Assembly (NCBI GenBank): GCA_020310875.1
Contig: CM035441.1
Coordinates: 85,755,277-85,819,276 of the forward strand
Length of the DNA stretch: 64,000 nucleotides
Reading direction: 5' to 3'
Source: Ceratopteris richardii
Taxonomy: Eukaryota > Streptophyta > Polypodiopsida > Polypodiales > Pteridaceae
Positions 1 through 9,957 of this stretch are shown one piece after another. The notes under the pieces are model-generated. The model was given only the letters and a program-made list of their open reading frames with translations. It was not told the DNA's origin and ran no database searches. Numbering within the stretch: the stretch's first letter is position 1; the number at the start of each line of letters is the position of its first letter. Position numbers and translations under genes: made by a program.

Positions 1-2
1 AT

Positions 3-503
3 CCCAAGGGAGGATCACTACCGCCAGATTTGCATGCTTTTTCTGACTCAGATTTGGCTGGTTGCTATGACACTCGTGTGTCCACCAGTGTTTTTTGCTT
101 CATGCTTGGTAGCTCATGTATATCTTGGTTGAGCAAGATGCAGCCTACTGTGGCCACTTCCAGTTATGAGGCTGAGTATAGGCCAGCTTTCACAGCGACT
201 GTTGAGTGTGTGTGGCTCAGACGCCTTATGGCTGATTTGGGTGTTGGCCAATCTTCTGCCACCACCATCTTCACTGACAGTCAGAGCGCATTGGCAGTTG
301 CGAGGAACCCTGTGTTCCATGCTCGCACTAAGCACATTGAGGTGCATTATCACTATGTCAGGGAGAGGTTCTCTGCTGGGGAGATCAGCTTGGCATATGT
401 GCCCACGAAGGAGAACATTGCATACCTTTTCACGAAGGCTCTGCCTAGGGAGAAGTTTGAAGCTTTCCGCAAAGCTTTGGGCTTACTTCCTTTCGTGGAG
501 TGA
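3..503 (+). CDS. copia Pol, RNase H end (partial)
   Basis: This is the C-terminal RNase H part of a copia Pol polyprotein; the reading frame enters from the left window edge. RNase H degrades the RNA strand of the RNA-DNA hybrid during reverse transcription inside the virus-like particle. Visible family motifs are FSDSDLAG (first catalytic Asp region), SSYEAEY (catalytic Glu), FTDSQSALAVARNP and HARTKHIEVHYHYVRE, then the usual C-terminal stretch ending FRKALGLLPF. The frame stops about 75 bases before the LTR, a normal copia layout. It is very similar to the RNase H of element D on the minus strand at 7811-8100. It is retroelement protein, not a host gene. Confidence 0.85.
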   Translation, partial: PKGGSLPPDLHAFSDSDLAGCYDTRVSTSVFCFMLGSSCISWLSKMQPTVATSSYEAEYRPAFTATVECVWLRRLMADLGVGQSSATTIFTDSQSALAVARNPVFHARTKHIEVHYHYVRERFSAGEISLAYVPTKENIAYLFTKALPREKFEAFRKALGLLPFVE

Positions 504-577
504 TTTCCACATAGCTTTGCACTTCCTTATACATGAGTGCCAGCTACTTGTTCACCGCATCACTCCCAGGGGGGATT

Positions 578-790
578 TGTTGATATATTTAGGTAGTGAT
601 GTGTGTGAACACACTAGGACTGCCGGGGCACTTTTTTCCCTCTTTAGGAGGTTTCCCCCCCCTGTATATACACCTATTGCCCTAATGGGCTACTTATCTT
701 TGTACATTCTCTAGTAATACATTCAGTCTTGTGTGTTGTGCTCCAAGCCTTGTGCTGTTCGCGTGCTTCTGCAGACATCTATCTCCAACA
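578..790 (+). repeat. 3' LTR of element A (family 1)
   Basis: The LTR starts TGTTGATATATT and ends CTCCAACA, matching the complete LTRs at 3601-3830 and 21938-22166. It carries a TATA-like TGTATATACACC near 653 and the motif TGTGTGTGAACACAC near its start. A G-rich tract precedes it. Confidence 0.85.
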
Positions 791-2082
791 GAACATAAGT
801 GACAGAAATATCTTCATTGAATTCAAACAACAAATAGTTTTTGAACAAGTCTCGAGATTTATGGAGCATCACTTTCAAATTTTAATATTACACCTATCAT
901 AAGTTTGTTATAAATAGAAGGCTAGGAAGACCTTCAAAATCTTCCTAAACTAGTTCTATTTCTCTCCCCATACAATTAGAATCAAAGAGTAGCTATCGGA
1001 CAGCTCAGAGTATCATGACATGAATTAGAGATTGATTGTGGGTGGGCCAAAGGGATATGCAGAGAGGAGCACATATACTAGTATGTCAGACGGAGGTCGA
1101 TAACAAAGAGCACTATGTGATACAATGGCCAGAGTATTCAGATCTTAGGACAAATCTGATTAGAGAGCTCATTACAGCAGTGTATGACGAGTGAGGATCA
1201 AGGGTGACCCGGACTCTTCCTCATAGCAGTGTATCCCAGATGAGATGCGTGACTACAGCCTAGGTGGGCTGAGATTAGAGCTATACAGCAGAATATCACC
1301 AATTTTTTCCAAAGAGTGGAGGCAGGTGTGACTACGCAACCCCAAGTGCTCGACTCACAGATAAGCAGACTGAGGCACATAGGCCCAGACGAAGACCCCA
1401 CATTCCTAGATATCAGATACCACGGCAGTACCAGGACAAGATCGCAAGGAAACATTTACGACATGATCAACAAAGAGGATACCACCATAGTCCTTTTCAG
1501 ACGCATATGGAAAAAATATCGTACTTCCGTACCCGTATGCGTATCATGTATCATTGGAGTATGAAATTTTTCATACCTCAAATTTTTCTCTTCTCTCATT
1601 GATTCCAATCCAAGAAAGATCCATAGCAATTTCACATTGTTTTTATGCAAAATCACTCTCATATACTCTCCTCCATTATAACCATACATATATACTACAC
1701 CCTAAGCTATAGTAGCCAACAAAATTCTGATATTTAATATTATATTATTGTGTATATAATACTTCAGATTTCCAATATATTTTGTGGTAGACGTATGATA
1801 TCACGTATGGGATACCACCCATCCCACTCAGGCATGCATCTTTGGATTGACGTCTTGCACAAAGTGTAGTCATTATGTGTGGTACCAGAGCTACACTCAT
1901 GTGATCCATTGTATTACGTGGTCACTTTCTGCTGAATCAGAGCCACACCCTTATCACACCATACCTTGCACATCACTTGTTTTTTATTTCAGATTTCATG
2001 CTTTTTTGCTTTTGGATATTTGGAGGACTATCAGTTTTATATGATTATGTCTCATAGGCCAACTTTAGCCTTTAGTAGACGT

Positions 2083-2124
<42 letters not shown>

Positions 2125-3042
2125 GCGCGTCCGTACTTGTGGAGTCCTAGCAAACTATAAGAAGAGTAAACAGGCTTACTTCAAATACGAGCTTGCGGAC
2201 TCCGCGGCTACTGTAAAATCCGGACATGGCAGCTGTATGAAGCCACGTAAATTAGTCTGTGTGCGTATTTGGGTTGCGTCTGTGTGTCGGAGGAGTTTTG
2301 ATGATCGCGGAAGCCTACGTGACGAGGAAACGAACGCGTTGGCAAGCTAATCAATCTCTGAATATGTTATTGGGTTCCCGAGAAAGTTGAAACTCTCATC
2401 CATAAAATCCATAAAGTACACAAGTACAGCAATGCCATTGAACATGAAACACGACACTTGGGCAGGTTCACGGCTTACGGAAACGGGACTCGGGAGTGAT
2501 GGTGCGCATGAGCTGCATGCCTAGCTGTGAATATCTATGACTGAATGTATGAAGGAACTCTCGATTTAAAACTCTCGCTTTAACGATTTCTTCCGAACGA
2601 GTGTATGTCTGTGCCTTGTAAGTTTTGTGTGATACATGCATGCAGTTACAGTTTGGCATAGGATCCCTTAGCCCTAGTAAGGGCTTCTATGTGAAGCTAG
2701 CCCAATGTTAACTTGTTCTCTTGAGAATAGGTGTTCCATCCTTAGAGGGTGAGCAATGTGTCACCAGATCTTGGGAGGTCGGCTGGGCATGGGGACCTTG
2801 CCCTCATTATTGAGAGTCTCCCTCCAGTGGCTTCCCTTGCCAAACAATAATATTCTTGCTATTCAAAAGGATTTGAGACTTCATTGTCTCATCAACCACT
2901 GCTTCAATCCTTACCTCCTACGGATGTGTGGAGATCTTGCTTTAGGAAGTCATGGTTCCCATGAGGCATGCTAGTTAAAAAGTGTGAATTTCTTTCGAAC
3001 AGCCACATCCTTCTAGTATTTTAAGACAAGTTTCTGGTTTTC
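791..3042. other. unassigned, probably worn repeat DNA
   Basis: No gene is supported here. Only short open stretches occur. A segment around 1090-1190 reads like protein for about 25 residues (a stretch such as HYVIQWPEYSDLRTNL), and around 1316-1500 there is an Arg/Gln-rich stretch. Either could be remains of a retroelement Gag, but no domain can be named. A (TC)n run lies at 2086. About 27 bases at 2610-2637 (TGTGCCTTGTAAG...GTGTGATACATG) recur at 18441-18466, which suggests shared LTR-derived sequence. Confidence 0.5.
2086..2122. repeat. (TC)n microsatellite, 37 bp
   Basis: An uninterrupted TC dinucleotide run of about 18.5 units lies in otherwise unassigned DNA. It ends against a short GC-rich stretch (GGGCGCGTCC). 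Confidence 0.98.
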
Positions 3043-3499
3043 TATTGTATAATAAGACCTATGGGTTCGACCCTTGGATAGTAGCTTTAATCTTTGGGAA
3101 CCTTCTGGTTATTTATTTGGGTTAGATCCTTAAATATTGGATTTCAATACTTGGTTTTAACCCTAGTAAGAACCCTTGGCTTATTTATTCACTTGAAGCT
3201 TCAATTGAATGGTTTTTACCCTTGGGATTAATTATCCTAAGGCGTAAGAACCTTGGCCATGGGGGAAGCTTCTCCCAAGTGTCACCTTGATATGTATGTG
3301 AAGGGAAGGCCTCACCACAAGCCATATGGCTTACCTTGGGAAAGTTTCCATATGAGGGACACTTGGACGTGTCCTATGAGATGCATCCCCTTGGCTTAGT
3401 GGTATATATATGGATGGGTTTAGATGGGTGGATACGTGAACATACTCTTGTAACTTCCTCTAACAAACATAAAAACCTTAAGCTTTGTTAGATAACAAC
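3043..3499 (+). repeat. worn Ty3/gypsy-type LTR (possible solo LTR)
   Basis: This stretch resembles the complete gypsy-type LTR at 24985-25491 in order and content. It has a TTGTATAA-like start followed by ATGGGT, repeated CCCTTGG phrases, a TGAATGGTTTTTACCCTTGG-like middle, and a TATATATATGGATGGG box matching TATATATATGGGTGG in the other copy. It then has GTTAGATAACAAC near the end. No coding part lies beside it, so it may be a solo LTR or a fragment. The edges are approximate. Confidence 0.5.
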
Positions 3500-3600
3500 C
3501 TGTAAGTATGTAACTTTGTCCAACTTTGCCAATGATCCTTTTGTCAGGACACTTTGTCTCACCATCAGAATGGGTATCACCAAATTACCTTGACCATTTT

Positions 3601-3830
3601 TGTTGATATATTCTGATAGTGATGTGTGTGAACACACTAGGACCAATGGGACACTTCTTTACCTCTTTAACAGGTCTTTTCCCCCGGCTTGTACATGCCC
3701 TTATAACCCTAATGTTTCACTTATCTTTGCACATTCACTTGGTAATACATTAAGTACTGTGTGTTATGCTCCAAGCTTCTTCTTCTTCCTTGTGTTGTTC
3801 GTGTGCTTGCACATGCCTCAAACTCCAACA
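3601..3830 (+). repeat. 5' LTR of element C (family 1)
   Basis: The LTR starts TGTTGATATATTC, ends AACTCCAACA, and is 230 bp. The following bases (CAGTATCAGAG) are a drifted copy of the initiator-Met primer-binding site that is intact in element H at 22169. Confidence 0.9.
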
Positions 3831-4179
3831 ATCAGTATCAGAGAAGGTCGCCACTTCATATAGGGCATCATTAACAACCTTCTGGTCCCAGTCTCAGAAT
3901 CGCACAAAAATTGGTAAGCATACTCATGGCAATTAGGATTTCAAAACAACTTCCATTTGTGGTGTTGAAAATTTGATTTGATCTTGTTTCGACCTCCGAT
4001 CCCACAATCGTAGTGCTTATGTAGGCAACTTTGTCCTTTTATGCCAAACATATATGCATGTTTTGATTTGCCAATACAAGCAGCTTGAAGTCTACTACAA
4101 GTTTAGTAGAGCTCGTAAAGGTAGTTTTGTTTAAATTTTTGAGATACTTCCATTTTTTTGCATCAAGGTATTTAAATTA

Positions 4180-7100
4180 GTGACCATAGCTGAAAGCAAT
4201 GATGTATTCCGTATGTTGGCTATTGAGGACAAGTAGGATGGTACCAATTACCCATTATGGACACATATGATGCATCATGTATTGGTGGCAAAAGGAATGT
4301 GCAATGTTGTGTAGAGTGTTGAAAAACAACCTACCACACCTACAAATATAGTTATCGAAGGTGATGCAAATGGCCTTGAAGATGATGATCTTCAAATTTC
4401 TATTTGTGTTGTGGTTCTTGTTGCACCTACTATAGAGCAACTTCAATGGGATGACAAAGATACTCATGCACATGCATTGATAGCTTTGCCTATCAAACAT
4501 GCAATCATCCGTTACATTCACTCTTGCAAAATAGCAAAGGGTGCTTGGGATACACTTACTTCTTTATACCAGGCAAGAAATGAGCCTCGTGCTGCATACC
4601 TCCAAAAATAGTTGGAGAGTGACCATATGAATGAAGAGATTCTATGGACAATTTTCTAACAAAGATCAAAAATTTAAAAGAGCATTTGATTTTTGCAAAT
4701 GAAGTCTTGCCAGATAGTTCACTTGTGCATACCGTTCTTAATGGTCTTCCAGGTTCATATTATAGTTTTGTTTCTACTCTTCGGTTGATGATGAAAGGTA
4801 ATCCAAATGCTTTAATATTTAAGGAGTTATTCTATGTTTAATGTTAGGCAGGAAGATCAATCTAATGGTAGGAAGATCAATCTAGGCAGAACATGTCCAT
4901 TATGCATGTTGCATATCAAACTTTCTTATCTACTCAGAAGAGCAAAGGTAAATGGAGCTCATCTACTAGTAAGCAGAAATCCGCTAATTCTGCACAATAA
5001 AAAAGGAAAGACAAAGATGACAAGAAAACAGAAAAGCAACAATGGATGTACAAATACTACAAAGGAAATGATCATGTCATAAAGAGTTGTCTAAAACTGG
5101 CTGCAAAAGAGGAAAATAAAAAAGAGGCTGAAATGGTTGTTGCAGAGGCCACTAGGTACACCTAAATCGATGTCTATATAATCTTATACAGAATGAAGAA
5201 TGGTTGTTTACTATTGTTTGTACCTATGACCCATCTTCTCATGAATAGTATATGTTTGTAGTAAACTCGAATGTTTGGTATTTTGATAGTGGGGCAACCA
5301 AACATATTACCTTGCAACATAGTTTCACTTGAGCTTGCCCATACAGGGAATACTATCACATGTGCTAATCTTGTAATGGGAGTTGGTAAGATATTCATTC
5401 TAACTACTACTGATGGTAGTTTTTTCACATTGTCAGATGCTTTGTTTATACCAGGGATCAAGAAAAATCTATTGTTAGTTTCATCTTTAACCCAGATAAG
5501 CTTGGTTGTCAAATTTGTTGATGACAAATGTACAATTCATGATCTATCAAATGGAAATGTTATTATTGCTTTCGACATTTTATGTCGTGGGCTATATAAT
5601 CTCATATACTATGCAAAATCTATTAATGATTTAGCATGTGCAATTCAAGATTCTCAGACTATCTGATATGCAAAGCTTTGGCATGCACGCTTTGCTCATT
5701 TGAATTTTAATAGTTTGGTATGGCGATAGAAATGTGAAATAGTGTCCTCTTTGGCTAAAATTGAGTCACCTGGTAAAAATATCTATGAAGGCTGTATTTT
5801 GGGCAAAATGAAGCATTCCTCCTTCTCAAAAGATGGTTCAGTTAGAGCTACTAAGAAATTGCAGCTTGTTCATAGTGATGTATGTGATCCTATGCAAACA
5901 CCTTCTTTTTGGAACTACCTTTACTTTGTGAACTTTATTGATGATTTTTCCAAGCATGCATGGATGTATCCATTAAAAAAAAAAAAGTCTGAAGTGTTTA
6001 TGTGCTTCAAACAATTTCTAGTTTTGGCTAAAAATCTGTTAGCATATAAATTGGGCACCCTCTCTTCTAATCAAGAGAGGAATATATGTGTCCTAATTTT
6101 AATGCATTTTTTGTTGAACCTGGGACAAAACATAATTATACGATGTCATATACACCTCAAAAAAATGGAGTTGCTGAAAGAAAGAACAGGTCTCTCATGG
6201 AGATGGAAAGGTATATGGTCAAAAGTCAGGCTCTACCACATAGTTTCTAGCTTGAGGTTGTTATGTGTGCAACATATGTACTTAACAAGTGTCCCACGAA
6301 AGCACTACAATCCGTCACTCCTTTTGAAGCTTGGCATATTCCAAGCCATCTATTGCTCATCTTTGTGTGTCTGGAATATGTGTTAGTGCTTGAAAAACAA
6401 CGCAAAAAGTTGGATGATAAAGTAGTAAAATGTAGTTTTGTTGGGTACAATTCTAAAAGCAAAGGCTATCATTTGTATCATCCACATACTAAATGCATCT
6501 TGGTTAGCTGTGATGTTCTTTTTTTGTGGAAGATGCAATTCAGCCATTACTTTCATGTATGAAGAAAACATCATTAGCTCCAAGGATGTGTATGACACTT
6601 TGCTACCTCTTTTTATAGGTGGACAATCAAGTGTTGGTCCAAATGAGGTATTCTCTCAACCTTTACAAGTTTCACATGATGATGCACATCATTCCATTTC
6701 TGATAGTGTGAGATAGTAAATTAGATGCACCTTTATCATATTGTACTCATTCAACTTTTTATAGTGCTTGTTTTGCATCAAAATGATATGTAATGGCCGC
6801 CTCTAGTCTTTCTCATGAGAATGAGCCTATTTCTTTTGATGAAGCACAAAATTCAAAAAATTGGATGGCTACTATGCAATCATAATATGATGCTATTATG
6901 AAGAATGGCACTTGGTCTTTATGTGATTTGCCTCGAGGCAAAAAGGCCATTGAGACTAAATGGGTATACATGTTGAAGTGTAAGTCTGCTAGAATAATTG
7001 ACATGTATAAGGCTAGCCTTGTTGCAAAATATTATGCTCAAGAGAGAGGCATTGATTTTGATGAGGCCTTTGCACCCACATGTTGAATGACCACCATTCG

Positions 7101-7475
7101 TAGCATCTGTGCACTGGTAGTTTATCATGGTTGGAATGTGCATCTGTTGGACATTAAAATTGCATTTTTGAATGGTTACTTACATGAAGAAGTGTATGTA
7201 TTTTAGCCCTGTGGTTTTGTACAAAAAGGGCATGAAAACAAAGTGTGCAGGTTGAAAAATGCATTATATGGTTTGAAGCAAGCACCATGTGCTTGGTATG
7301 AAAACATACATGCCTACTTGATTACACATGGTTTTGAGAACAATCCAACAGAGAGCACCTTATATGTTAAGTGTGCAAATGATGTGCCTCTGATGATTGA
7401 TATCTATGTTGATGACATATTTCTCACTAGTCCTAATGAGAAGCATAATGCTGATTATAAAGGGTGAGTTTCATG
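4180..7475 (+). pseudogene. copia gag-pol remains of element C
   Basis: These are degraded copia Gag-Pol coding remains. The Gag-like part (about 4180-5100) parallels the Gag of element H at 22523. Around 5270-5700 is the protease/GAG-pre-integrase zone. Integrase-like sequence (LVHSDVCDP, FIDDFSKHAW) lies around 5860-6000, and a capped integrase C-terminal zone (SFVGYNSKSKGYHLY) around 6430-6480. RT-like sequence ([24 protein letters not shown]) lies around 7250-7440. Many breaks make it a fossil. No RNase H or 3' LTR remains in place. Confidence 0.85.
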
Positions 7476-7808
7476 TGTTGGGTGTGTGTAGAAGTGCGAG
7501 TGACACACGAGAAGCACACACAAGGATCACAAATGCAGCAAGACACACAGAGAAGACGATGGATGTATAGCTCTCTCTATTGACGATGAACTGAACTGAA
7601 GTAAGAGCTGAATAATATCCCTAAGTACAAAGTACCACCACAGATGAGAGTATCAAGTATGTGGTAACATGGGGAAAAAAACTCTAGCCAGCACTAGAGT
7701 AAAAAGTGCCCATGTATAGGGAAAAGGTTCACATCAAAGCTACCGAGGAACACATAAGTGTAACAAACCCTCTGGAGCGAATGATGTGAACACATACAGG
7801 GAGTGACA
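7476..7808 (-). repeat. 3' LTR of element D
   Basis: Read on the minus strand it starts TGTCACTCCCTG and ends ACACACCCAACA (333 bp). A G-run (GTGGGGGCTGATC) lies immediately upstream as polypurine tract. No second copy is in the window, so the edges rest on the TG...CA ends and on the position just after the Pol stop. Confidence 0.75.
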
Positions 7809-8390
7809 GATCAGCCCCCACAAGGTAATAAGCCTAAAGCTTTGCGAAAAGCTTCAAACTTTTCCTTTGGAAGAGCTTTGGTGAATATGTCTGCCACATT
7901 ATCTTGTGTAGGCACATATACCACATCAATATCTCCTGCATGAAGGTGCTCTCTCACATAGTGATAATGCACCTCAATATGTTTGGTCCATGCATGAAAC
8001 ACTGGGTTTCGTGCAATAGCCAAAGCACTCTGACTATCAGTGAGAATATGCGTAGCAGCATCAATCTCCATGCAAAGATCCATCAATAGGTGTCTCAACC
8101 ATATACACTCCACTGTAGCTATGAAAACTGCCCTGTACTCAGCTTCAAAACTCGATGTCACCACTGTAGGTTGCTCCTTACTCAACCAAGATATGCATGA
8201 GTCTCCAAGGAAAAAGCAATCACCACTAGTGGACACGTGAGTATCATAACAACCAGCCCAATCACTATCTGTAAAAGCATGCAAGCATGGCTGAATATCT
8301 CTTCCATAAAAGAGACCTAAGCTCAAAGTGCCTGGAAGATATCTAAACACACATTTCACCGCTTGCCAATGCTTAGTGCCAGGGCTATGC

Positions 8391-8450
8391 ATGAATCGAC
8401 TCAACTGGGAAACTGCATACATGAATCGACTCAACTGGGAAACTGCATAC
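8391..8450. repeat. exact 30-bp tandem duplication
   Basis: Two identical back-to-back 30-bp copies (8391-8420 and 8421-8450, beginning ATGAATCGACTCAACTGGG) lie in the RT region of element D. The length is a multiple of three, so ten residues (YAVSQLSRFM) are doubled in frame. Confidence 0.97.
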
Positions 8451-8856
8451 TGTATATCCGGCGTTGTGTTGTATGCATATATAAGACATCCCATAGCTTG
8501 TTGATAAAGAGAAGTGTCAAATGCATCATTGGAATCCTCAACTGAGAATCTGAATCCTGTCTCAACCGGTGTGGAAACTGGCTTGCAACCCTCAAAGTCA
8601 AAATGCTGAAGTAGTTTTTCAACATACTTTGCTTGATACCTAACAATTCCCCCCTCAACAGATACAAGTTGGATGCCAAGATAGTAGCTCAAAAGACCAA
8701 GCTAAGTGACATCAAAAGTGTGCTTCAAATCAGTGATAAGAATGTCAAGTTTTGCATCACATGACCTAGTCAAGAGTATGTCATCGACAGAAAGAACAAG
8801 CACTATAAGATCAGCCCCATTTTTGCATACATAGAGTGTGCTTTCAATCGGACTAC

Positions 8857-8861
8857 ATGTG
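8857..8861. repeat. target-site duplication of element E, left (ATGTG)
   Basis: ATGTG directly before the left LTR of E matches ATGTG directly after its right LTR (15043-15047). It marks a single integrase-mediated insertion of E into D. Confidence 0.95.
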
Positions 8862-9917
8862 TGTTGGGAAAGATGGATGGATGCTCCAAGAGATTGAGTA
8901 GGTACTGCCAAAACCTGCTTTGTACCAGCCCTCTTTTGCTTTAGACTGGATACGTAGACCTCCTTAGCTTTCCAATGACACCATAAAATGGCCTATGTAC
9001 TTTGGAAGTGATGTGTGCAATGATTGAATAAAAAAAGATAACTTTGAAACTCACAATATCAAGAAAACCTTCTATTTATGTCTTGACACCTGTTGGATCT
9101 TTTACTGAGTATGACCAGCACAGTAGGAATTGAAAAATTCCTTTTAGGGGTATTTAATTAGCTTATCAAGCTAACTATTCCAAGTGGAATGATGTAAAAA
9201 GATAAACTATGCTAAGAGAAATCAATTTAGCAAATGAAGCTATACCCCCGATTTTCTAGGACTGTAACAGACATTGACCAGTGATCACCTCGACACGAAT
9301 TTCTCTGAAATGGCTAAATAGAATCACTTCAAACTTTGAAAATATGTAGAGAACTTTGAGCTGAATCCAACAAGCTTTGAATCACTGAATTTGATGGAGA
9401 AATGACTGAGATATGCACCACAAGTTGATAGACTTTTGAGTAGTATGACAAAGAACTCAGAAATGAACAATGTGAATGTATGTATTAATGAACACTTGTA
9501 TACAAATCCATTAGCATGAAAATCATTGCCTAATGGTGTAGATAGATGTGGGCTAGAGTGTAGGCCTCACACACACTCAAAATCAGTAATGAGAAGCTCG
9601 GGAGTGATGAGTTCTACCTGCAACTTTTCCATGACCATTTTTATAAGGAATGAGTAAAAATTTGAATTCAAATTCAAACTTTTGGCTCCCTATGATCAAG
9701 CTCCTATATCCTAGGAGATATTCCTTCAATCAAAGAGCTAACTTTTTCCGCGAATCCTTTTGGTAGGTGATTACAAAAGATTCCGAGTCAATTTGACTTT
9801 TACAAGGAGATAAAGTGGTAATTAACCACTAGCACTAGTTCCTATGTTTCTTCACATATGTAGGGTCTTCAAGATATCTTTCAAGCCAAATGTGTAGGCT
9901 TGTGATTTACACCAATA
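8862..9917 (-). repeat. left (3') LTR of element E
   Basis: This is a 1056-bp LTR that aligns along its whole length with 13986-15042. Its inner end is followed by CTCCCCCTC, which on the minus strand is the purine tract GAGGGGGAG. Confidence 0.95.
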
Positions 9918-9957
9918 GCTCCCCCTCAAGCCAAACATTTTGGCTTGATCTTGATCT

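Larger units (their letters stand above)
1..790 (+). mobile_element. Ty1/copia element A, 3' end (family 1)
   Basis: This is the 3' end of a Ty1/copia retrotransposon whose body lies before the window. It holds the RNase H end of Pol, a G-rich polypurine tract around 569-577, and a short 3' LTR that ends in CTCCAACA. The same LTR family recurs at 3601, 21938 and 30465, which fixes the LTR edges. The visible part looks open. The 5' LTR is outside the window, so age and target duplication cannot be judged. Confidence 0.85.
3601..7475 (+). mobile_element. Ty1/copia element C (family 1), worn, 3' part missing
   Basis: This is a copia element with 5' LTR, a drifted initiator-Met primer-binding site, and Gag, protease/integrase and part of RT in the usual copia order. 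It is heavily worn, with clearly more than ten breaks. It belongs to the same family as A and H (LTR and Gag alike). Its RT region runs right up to the LTR of element D at 7476, so D most likely inserted into it. The remainder of C is not seen in the window. Confidence 0.85.
7811..8861 (-). pseudogene. element D, RT end and RNase H
   Basis: These are copia RT C-terminal and RNase H remains. Visible family motifs include YYLGIQL, the FTDSDWAGCYDT RNase H start, SSFEAEYRA, LTDSQSALAIARNP and HAWTKHIEVHYHYVRE, ending FRKALGLLP. The part closest to the LTR (about 290 residues) is open. The RT active-site zone near 8780 is more worn. A 30-bp in-frame tandem duplication lies at 8391-8450. The stretch ends exactly at the target duplication of element E and resumes at 15048. 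Confidence 0.85.

Noticed and set aside
1198-1564. Short overlapping frames of about 80 codons on both strands as a possible gene
   Set aside because: No recognised motif and no consistent frame; at best remains of an old retroelement.
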